Part shown: in pieces, positions 57,001-64,000 of the stretch | Layout of the letters: each line of letters begins with the position of its first letter | Position numbering within the stretch: position 1 is the stretch's first letter | Source: Mortierella alpina | Taxonomy: Eukaryota; Mortierellomycota; Mortierellomycetes; Mortierellales; Mortierellaceae | NCBI GenBank assembly: GCA_029449245.1 | Contig: JANATF010000003.1 | Location: 372,001-436,000, forward strand | Length of the DNA stretch: 64,000 nucleotides | Direction of reading: 5' to 3' | Notes under the pieces: generated by a model | The model's database searches: none | What the model was told of the DNA's origin: nothing | Seen by the model: only the letters and a program-made list of their open reading frames with translations | Translations under genes and position numbers: made by a program

Positions 57001-59880
57001 CACGGCTTTCTTCAGGTCTGGCGTCTTCCCTCCGAAGCCGATCAACAGTACGAACTTGTGCACATTGAGGCATTTGTCGCAGTCTCGAAAGCGCACGCAA
57101 ATGAGATCTGTATTACCAAAGCTTCCTCGGTACGATCGTGCGCACATGGACGCAAATTCATTATCACGATAGACCCTATCCGATGGGTGCATGACCAGAA
57201 GAAGCAAGAGATTGAGGACGAGCAAGACATGGAGGCAGCTGAAGGCGATCCAGAAAAGAAGGAATCTAAGGAGGTCGATTCAGATGAGGAGGATTATTGC
57301 GACAGCAGCCAGCCGCAGACATTGACCTTTCCGAGAGTTGCCGGCGAGACATTCTTGACCTCTGAGAAATATCGGTATGAGAAAGGTGTCACCTCGCTGC
57401 TCGATACCTATGCCGATAGCGATCAGGTTATCAAGCATGCCATCATTCGCTTTCTTTTCGATCGCATCCGTCCCCCTCCAAAGTGCAGTTCCAGTCTGGT
57501 AATTCTTTGTCGATCTTGGAAATATGGCAATCGAATGATTTTCAAGGAGGTCATTACATATCTTCTACCTGCTACCTCCATCACCTGGATCCCCGACAGC
57601 AACGCAACAAAGAAAGAGGATCCACTATGGATTCTCACGAAAATCGCAAAGACATGCCCCTCCGTACTTGATGCCTGCAGGATCATCATGGACTACTGCG
57701 TGAACCATGCCACCACATTCAACAATATATCCTTTCTCTCACCATTCCTCCGGAGCCTGAAGAGAATTATGTTTCTTTTCCCAGCCGAGGCAAAAGTGTA
57801 CCTGCGTAAGATAGCCTACATCCCTGTTAGCGACAGGTGGCGGGACTATATTGTGGAGAACAGCACTGTTGTGCGCTCACGTTGGGACTGCATCCGGTTC
57901 CGCAGGACTTCATTGCAATTGGAAAAGATCAAAAACCCAGTTATGCAGCTTCATGTGACGACGGGGAGGAAGCGTAACAAGATGGGAACGTTTACTCGGC
58001 CCATCTTTGTAGCTGCATTCGACGCCCTTTGGCACTTCAAGGGCGCACAGGTGTCGAATTTCAAGCCCTGGTCGAAGGTCATGCAAAAGTCACTGGTCAA
58101 GCGCTGGCTGGCGATCATAGGACACTTGATGGTCAAGCAAGAGTCGAAAGCCCAGGGGTCGATGCATGAATCGATGCTCGAGGCGGCGGCGGCGAGAAGT
58201 CCGGGTGGTCCGATGAATCAGGGGTCCACGAACGCGCAGATGACAACCTGGTGGAAGACAATTTATCATATGTTCCGACTCAAGTGCTGTCCCAAGACTC
58301 ACACCTATGTGACATGTCGTGATTTCACTTTGGAGGTTTTAGACAACCCAGCTATCGCTGCTTTGGTTGCATACAAGTGGTAAAGGCAATGTAGGTTGTA
58401 AGCAATTATCGATGCAGCTTTTATGAATGCGTCTAACACACACTTTTTTCTCTTTTGTACTCCTTCTCTCTCCATATCATTAGGAACACCATTGGATACG
58501 CATACTGGGCCTTTCGCTTTTTCTTCCAATGCGTGTTTTACGTGTTGGTGGTCGCTGCGGCACTTTTGCAGGTCTACCATGAGAATGTAGGGCGCACGCA
58601 GTTGAAAGGCGTCTTCGTAGCCATCATTGTTATGGGGGCAGTGTTCCTCTGGCTCGAGCTCTTGCAGGCTATCAAGGATTTCAAGCGATACAGACAGTGA
58701 GTCATGTTTTGTACTCTATTTTCGAGGGTTGCTGAATGTCAATCTTAAGCTGATCGTCTATTTTAATGCATAGTAACTGGTACAACTTGCTGGATATTGT
58801 CGCATTCTCAATACCGATGATTGCCAGCCGTATGATGTTGACGATCCTCTACTATGACGAAGTGGGAGCCAACACTCGTATTCTGAGTTTCTCGGTGCTC
58901 CCTGTATTCGTTCACATGGTACGTGAATGAACAAAAATCTACTCTGCTCCGTGCGTTACTTTCGAAGAGCAATTCAATGTGAGCAGCATGGGGGATATAT
59001 CCAGTCTTAACCACCGCTCGCATGTTCTTTGCTTATCAACGCAGCTCTTTGAACTAAGGATCAACAAGAGCGTGTGCAAGTACGTAACCATCATCCGACG
59101 GTCCGTATTGGAGATTGGAGTATTCTTCCTTATCTTCGCAGGAGGTCTCGTGGCTTTCACTGTCACATTTCTTCATATTTTGCGAGCATGTCCAGTGCCA
59201 GGTACATGCGACGACTCAGACGTCGAGTTTTCGAAGCACTTTCTCGGAGCCTTGTCAGCCACGTACTTTTTCATGGTAAATTGGGAACCATCAGTATTAT
59301 TTTTTTTGTTACCGTTACGCGAGCTGGTGTGATAACACTCAACTTTGTTGACGCCTTGAAAAATAGGGTGGACAATTCAAGCCCGTCGAGGTTGAGCTTG
59401 CGTCGGATGACTGGGCTTTTCATATCGCGATGGCGGTTTATTTCTTCTTCACCACGATTATTATGTTGAACGTGCTCATTGGTAAGCGCTGCGTGCTTGG
59501 CCTAAAAACTCGATGATGATGAACGCGTTTTCTCGAGTAGAATATCAATTAATTAATGTTACCAATATTCACTGTGACAACCTGCAGCGCTGATCAACAA
59601 GGCGTTTACAAAGGGAGACGATGCCTGGCGTTTGGACTGGATCGAGTCCCGCCTGCATTACATCGTGTTGGCTGAGAACCTCTCTTACCAAATCCCCGGC
59701 TTCCGTCAAACCCACAATTGGTTCCCGAAGGTGATCTACTTCTCTGCCACAGCGGAGGAAGTCGACGAATATTGCGAGGAGCCGCTGAAAAACCAGGTTC
59801 AAAAGCTCAAAACGGAGCTCTCTGAACAGCTGAAAGAACTACTAAGTGGTTGTTCTGTGAGCGGCAAATCAGAGACTTAG
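54005..59880 (+). CDS. Beta-propeller/TRP-like channel protein, copy B
   Basis: Twelve exons (54005-54089, 54164-54221, 54294-54489, 54618-54666, 54766-54921, 54992-56547, 56668-58379, 58484-58696, 58774-58918, 59045-59275, 59367-59481, 59588-59880) give 1602 aa. Intron positions and phases equal those of copy A; exons 2, 4 and 8-11 have identical lengths (58, 49, 213, 145, 231, 115). It shares PGWYWAVF, DHVLWGEGKPDQF, the propeller motifs, AIAALVAYKWNTIGYAYWAF and the LNVLIALINKAF channel end (~1505). Differences: a long insert in the early propeller (55140-55500, Pro/Ser/Thr/His-rich), a 27-bp repeat, and a short C-terminus without most of the acidic and coiled-coil tail of copy A. Confidence 0.8.
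55642..55731 (+). repeat. 27-bp in-frame repeats (DSPEKKSPN) in copy B
   Basis: Three full 27-base units (55642, 55669, 55696) and a partial fourth encode D-S-P-D/E-K-K-S-P-N/S. They sit in the loop just before the NISSTG propeller strand, where copy C carries a different repeat and copy A none. Confidence 0.9.
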
Positions 59881-59887
59881 AATCCAC

Positions 59888-59893
59888 AATAAA
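59888..59893 (+). terminator. Polyadenylation signal of copy B
   Basis: AATAAA eight bases after the stop of copy B. Close, but within the range for compact fungal 3' UTRs. Confidence 0.4.
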
Positions 59894-59987
59894 TTATCAC
59901 CATTGTTAAAACGATTGCAGGGCTTTATTGAGAGTCAAGAAGTAAACGCGCTTGTTCGTGAGCGGAAAAAGGATAACATTTCTCGTA

Positions 59988-60176
59988 GCACTGCTCAACA
60001 AGACCTTTCCGAGGGGAGATGATGTTGGCATTAGACTGAATCGAGTCTCGCTAACATTACATCGAGCTGACTGAAAAACCTTTCTTACAATATCCTCGGA
60101 TAGTGTCAAGCCTATAGTTGGTTACCGAAAATGATATATTTCTCTGCCACAACTCAGGAGGCCGAAAATGTGGAGA
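59988..60176 (+). pseudogene. Decayed final exon of a further propeller-TRP copy
   Basis: About 190 bases align with the start of exon 12 of copy B, including matches to the codons for LINKAF, GDDxW, ESRLHYI, AENLSYQIPG, HNWFPK and IYFSATA. Many indels and stops break the frame. No other exons of this copy are seen. It shows that at least one more tandem member once stood here. Confidence 0.7.
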
Positions 60177-60370
60177 GATGGTGACTGGAAGCTAAGGAGA
60201 GAACTCGACCAAGAATGAGATACCGCACTGCTCCAAAATGTTCTTGCAGGGCTCCAGATGATGTCGCACACTCAAGAAGATGCTCCACGGCACCCGAAAA
60301 ATACTACGAACCGTTTTCAAGGTATATGGATCGTGCTAGACCCAAAAAATCCAGCAGAACAGAATTCGCC

Positions 60371-61543
60371 TATGTCTTACCATCATTCGAGAGTCCGTGG
60401 TCGAGATTCGCGCATTCTTCTTTATCTTTGCAGGCGGTCTGGTGGCCTTCACTATCGCAACCCTTCACCTCTTACGAGCGTGCCCAACACCAGGTGCATG
60501 CGAAGAGCCAGCGACCAAGTTTACAGAACACTTCCTCGGAGCTCTATCGGCCACGTACTTCTTTATGGTAGGCCGCAGCCTGAAACGCCTCTGTGCTATG
60601 CGCATCGCATACTTTCAACGCTTGGAAAGATGCTTACGTGTGAATTGCGCACTTTCTTAGGGCGGACGCTATGACCCCGTCCAGGATGAATTCGAGTCGC
60701 AAGACTGGGGCTTCCATCTCATGATGATGGTTATTTCTTTTTTACAGTGATTGTTATGTTGAATGTGCTCATCGGTAAGAATACCTCTGCAATACTCCCA
60801 TTGCTGCAATGCACGAACGTGAAACGACGCCCCGTTTTTTTTAACCCTCGCTAACACTTGACCACCAACTCATTGTTTTTCGTGGTCTCCAACGTCTCAC
60901 AGCCTTGATCAACGTGGCCTTTGCCAAGGGAGACGATGGATGGCGTCTGGCCTGGATTGAATCCCGCCTGCGATACATCGAGGCAGCCGAGAACCTCTCG
61001 TACCATATCCCTGGTTTCCGCCAGTCCCACAATTGGTTTCCAAAGGAGATCTACTTCTCTGCCACAAGGCAGAAAGTCCGAGCATATCGAAAGAAGCAAT
61101 ACGCCAAGGATAATAGTCCTGGAGAATTGAGGCAGCACGAGGATTGGGCGCGTGATTATCAAGCGGATGACAATGACGGGTACGATGTCAAAGTTGAGGC
61201 GAGGCTGCCAGCTCCCACAAAGATGGAGAAGGCCGCGGCACAGGAAAAGGACAATGACTCCAACAGATCCGTAATCGGCGACGAGGAGCAACAGCTGCAG
61301 AAGGAGATGGACTCGACGGAGCTGCGTTCTTGTGAAGACGTTGAAGAGGAAGTTCATGCAGCGGATAACAAAAAGGACTCAAACAAGGATGATTCCGCGG
61401 GTCCAGGTTCAGGATCTCCAAAGGCAAATAGTCTCTTTGAAGGAATCCCAACCGGAGCAGGCACAGAGACAGTTCCAGGAGCTGAAAGCCTTCTGTTCGG
61501 TCGAATGGTTCTTAGAGCGAGGAAACGCAATCAGGTACTATAA
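60371..61543 (+). pseudogene. Duplicated 3' fragment of copy A (exons 10-12)
   Basis: Nearly identical to 52348-53541, including introns, from the middle of exon 10 to the stop region. There are no 5' exons. In exon 11 one T is missing after ATGATGATGG, which breaks the frame, and about 20 bases are missing near 61400, shifting the coiled-coil end. Identity is highest up to about 61395 and falls afterwards. It is a dead fragment, but a possible donor for gene conversion with copy A. Confidence 0.85.
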
Positions 61544-61568
61544 AAAGCATGGCGAATGCCACACACAC

Positions 61569-62029
61569 ACACACATGTGCAGGCATCCCGCGGAAACACT
61601 GTGCGTTTGACTTTACACTGCATGCATGCACGCATTGCAAATGAGCCCTATGTTGACCCTTGTGCCCTTTTTTCTCGTTGTGATTCCAGCGGTGCTCCGC
61701 GAGTTGAGAGCGATGGCATTGTGTGCTACCCTGGGATCACTGCTGGCAAATATGCTTTTGAAATGGTCGCCTGTGCTGTACCTGCTTCTTGCTGTTTTCA
61801 ACGTCCGCTATTCCTCTCGAGTTTGATCCATTGTGCTCCTTGCCCTATTTCTTTCTCTCTTCCTCTCTATCATCATCTGCTTGCTAGTTCCCATACAATA
61901 ACTAACACAACCTCACACCAACTGAAATCGAAGCCCGAGGCCGATCGACAGGCTTCCTATACCTTCCGCACAACAAACATCTTTTAGCCTCTCCTCTGCT
62001 TTCTGGTGCAACCTTGCTACGCTCCAACA
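61569..62029. other. Intergenic / leader of copy C
   Basis: An ATGC-rich stretch near 61620 resembles the spacer before copy B. Pyrimidine-rich DNA (about 61845-61885) precedes the start. No separate gene is supported. Confidence 0.5.
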
Positions 62030-64000
62030 ATGACCTGGACGATGGCCCCTGATATAGCTGAGATCAGCACGAACGGCAGCTGTAGCGGCAATGCCACAGG
62101 GATACGCGAAGTTTACGTAGTCATAGAGGAGCAATTTGCAATCAGCGGGAGCACGGAGGATGACGAGGAAGGGAGAAATATCGAATTAGAAAATGGAATG
62201 GCAAATGTTGAACTTGTCACTCCCGAGGAGTCGACAGTAAGGACCTTACCGCAGGAAGGTGAGTTGCCTTCATTATCTCTGAGTACTTTCACTTCCTTTC
62301 ACGCATGTTGTTACTGATCAAAACGCTATCGTTCTTTCTCATAGCGTGGATGCGTGTGTACTTTAACCACGAGCAAGACAAGTATAATCCTAAGAAAGAG
62401 TAAGTGCCGAGCTTTGTCGAAGGGGCCGACGTCTAGTGTTACTGCTAATATTCAAGCGTTTCTATACTTTAGGGAAATGACGCCAATCTCGATCAAGTGT
62501 TGTAACAGATTTGAGGCGTCTGTAAATACCAGCAGCCTTCGTGCAGGCTGGTACTGGGCAGTATTCCACGTCTCTCTTGAAGGCGTGGCTGAGGGTGTGT
62601 TGGATAACATGCTCTTTGATTTCACAAGGACCCAAATGAAGACGGGCACTGCACGTACCAAGGTAATGATGGCTTCAAGGCATTGCTGTGTCAGTCAATT
62701 GACGAGCGCTATAGATTCTGTCGCCGAGATCACCGACCTCGCCCTAACGCAGTGCTTTATGTATTAGGAGTACAATTGTAGCACGTTTGTTACGAAGGAC
62801 GAAATTGCCATTATCCGTAAGAGATTCAAGTCAGAGCACAAGAATGCTTGATGACTTGCCTTCGTCAGGAGTGTAACATGCTTAAGAACTTCATCAATAA
62901 TGTATTAGGAAAAACCGGGTATTTAAGACTGAGGCTTCATCGCCAGATCGAGATCACCCCCGAGTTCAATCTGACGATGTCGATCAATGCCGAAACCGTG
63001 CCTGGATGCGAGCAAGATGTATCCTTTAACCTCTCTTATTTCGAGCTGACGTGCCTTGATCTTGGGTCTGAAGGTGGTAATTCTTCAGTTTTGGCCGAAA
63101 CGTTCTATATGACTGCTGTAGTTGAGTGACTAAGGTACTCTTTCACTTAGATCATGTCCTATGGGGCGAGAACAAACCCGATCGATTTATCCGAGTCGGG
63201 GCTAAAGACGTCGAGTGCACTGGAAAGCCGATCGCTATTGAAGCGTATGATTTCTCAGACACTGGAAAACTGGCTGTGACACTGTATTTCACTGTCGAGG
63301 CTAATGCCCCTATCCCCGAGGCTGCCCCAAACACCACTCCTACTCGCGCCAAAATTGCAGTGCCTACAAGTTGTGTTGCCCACATCGACGTTTGGGAGCT
63401 ATGCGCACCAAGCGGCCACGCCTCCGCAGACAACCCTCAACCCATGGCAAAACCATTCGTCAGTTTAACCCACACTCTCCCCTTTATGAAAAGCCCAGAG
63501 GATGCTCTAAAGGAGGCAAAGGCGATCGTTAATATCTCCAGCACAGGTTCTCAGATTGTCATGGCATTGAGAAATGTGAAAAAGTCGAAACTTGCCACAC
63601 CATTCCTCATCTTCAGAGTACAACGTCCAGAAACTCTTAAAGGACGCTCAGAAGATGCCGCACAGGCCCGAGAAGTTCTTGAAGGACCCCCTAAGGATAC
63701 CGCACAGCCGCGAGAACGTCTTCTGGGATTCTCAAAAGATGCCGCACAGTCTCTAGAAGGTCTTTCAGAACTGCAAAAAGTTGCCGCGCGGTTCCGAGAA
63801 GGCCCTACAGTACTCCCAAAAGTTGCCGCACAGCCTCAAGAAGGTCCCGAAAAACTCCCAAAAGTCACCGCACAGCCTTTAGAAGGTCTTGAAGAACCCC
63901 CTAAAGATGCCGCACAGCCTCGAAAAGGATTTAAAGGATCCATGGAAGGTGCCGCACAGCCCCGAGGAGGTCCTGCAGGATCCCTAGATAATGTCGCACA
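62030..64000 (+). CDS. Beta-propeller/TRP-like channel protein, copy C, cut by window end
   Basis: Exons 62030-62258, 62345-62399, 62473-62662, 62768-62816, 62909-63073 and 63151 to beyond the window edge keep the intron positions and phases of copies A and B. Shared blocks are WMRVYFNHEQD, AGWYWAVFHVSLEG, LRLRLHRQIEI, FNLSYFELTC, DHVLWGENKPDRF, HIDVWEL and NISSTGSQIVMAL. The leader is longer and acidic. After VKKSKLATPFLIF the sixth exon enters a 14-residue repeat that is still open at 64000. The channel part must lie outside the window. No stop or frame break is seen in the visible part. Confidence 0.78.
63651..64000 (+). repeat. 42-bp in-frame repeats in copy C, running off the window
   Basis: At least eight units of 42 bases (63651, 63693 and so on) encode variants of K-D-A-A-Q-P-R-E-G-L-E-G-P-P. 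Units diverge from each other, unlike the identical repeats of copy A, so this array is older. It lies in or near the same propeller loop as the 27-bp array of copy B. Confidence 0.9.

Noticed and set aside
60397-60660. Independent small membrane protein gene
   Set aside because: It is the duplicated exon 10 of copy A with its donor site read through. No start region or upstream exons belong to it.
1-64000. tRNA, rRNA or viral/transposon polymerase genes
   Set aside because: No cloverleaf-like segment with A and B boxes, no rRNA core sequence and no reverse transcriptase or transposase motif was seen. A covariance-model scan would be decisive for small RNAs.

Overview
The window reads as nuclear DNA of a filamentous fungus. 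Most genes are split by short GT-AG introns of roughly 50-130 bp. It carries a chitin synthase, a fungal-type GH47 mannosidase, an AP180-type endocytic adaptor and a HET-E/HNWD-like NACHT-WD40 receptor. A GDP-fucose transporter, F-box/LRR debris and a family of beta-propeller/TRP-like channels point to an early-diverging lineage such as Mortierellomycotina/Mucoromycota. That placement is inference. Gene structures were built by hand from splice signals, reading phase and paralog comparison.

Layout. (1) 1-2.6 kb: the 5' end of an NLR gene on the minus strand inside an inverted repeat, then debris of a coiled-coil gene and an F-box/LRR gene. (2) 3.5-21.4 kb: an ordinary block with a secreted histidine acid phosphatase, a BTB protein with poly-Q, the ER tether TIP20/RINT1, a putative fucosyltransferase, a GDP-fucose transporter and an ER alpha-1,2-mannosidase with a very long acidic tail. 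From 8.7 kb every gene is on the plus strand and has an ER/Golgi or glycosylation theme. (3) 22-29 kb: the other arm of the inverted repeat, leading into a near full-length NLR with 12 almost identical WD40 units. (4) 29-32.6 kb: a frameshifted asparagine-synthase pseudogene and poorly coding DNA. (5) 32.6-46.3 kb: five minus-strand genes, namely a one-pass membrane protein, a PA-TM-RING ubiquitin ligase, a chitin synthase, a CUE ubiquitin-binding protein and an AP180/YAP180 adaptor. (6) 47.5-64 kb: a tandem array of three large paralogs (the third cut by the window end), with a relic exon and a duplicated 3' fragment between copies two and three. Each encodes a conserved N-terminal domain, a WD40-like propeller region and a TRP-like cation-channel module.

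The middle blocks are secretory and endocytic housekeeping: N-glycan trimming, fucose supply and transfer, ER retrieval, endosomal ubiquitin handling, endocytosis and chitin synthesis. The flanks are the dynamic part. A duplicated NLR promoter and 5' end faces inwards from both sides of the glycosylation block, and a fast-changing cluster of propeller-channel genes has repeats growing at set places, gene relics and probable recent sequence exchange. The two most unusual features are the NLR with its homogenised WD40 array and the tandem propeller-TRP family. Both resemble sensor families, but their ligands cannot be read from the sequence.
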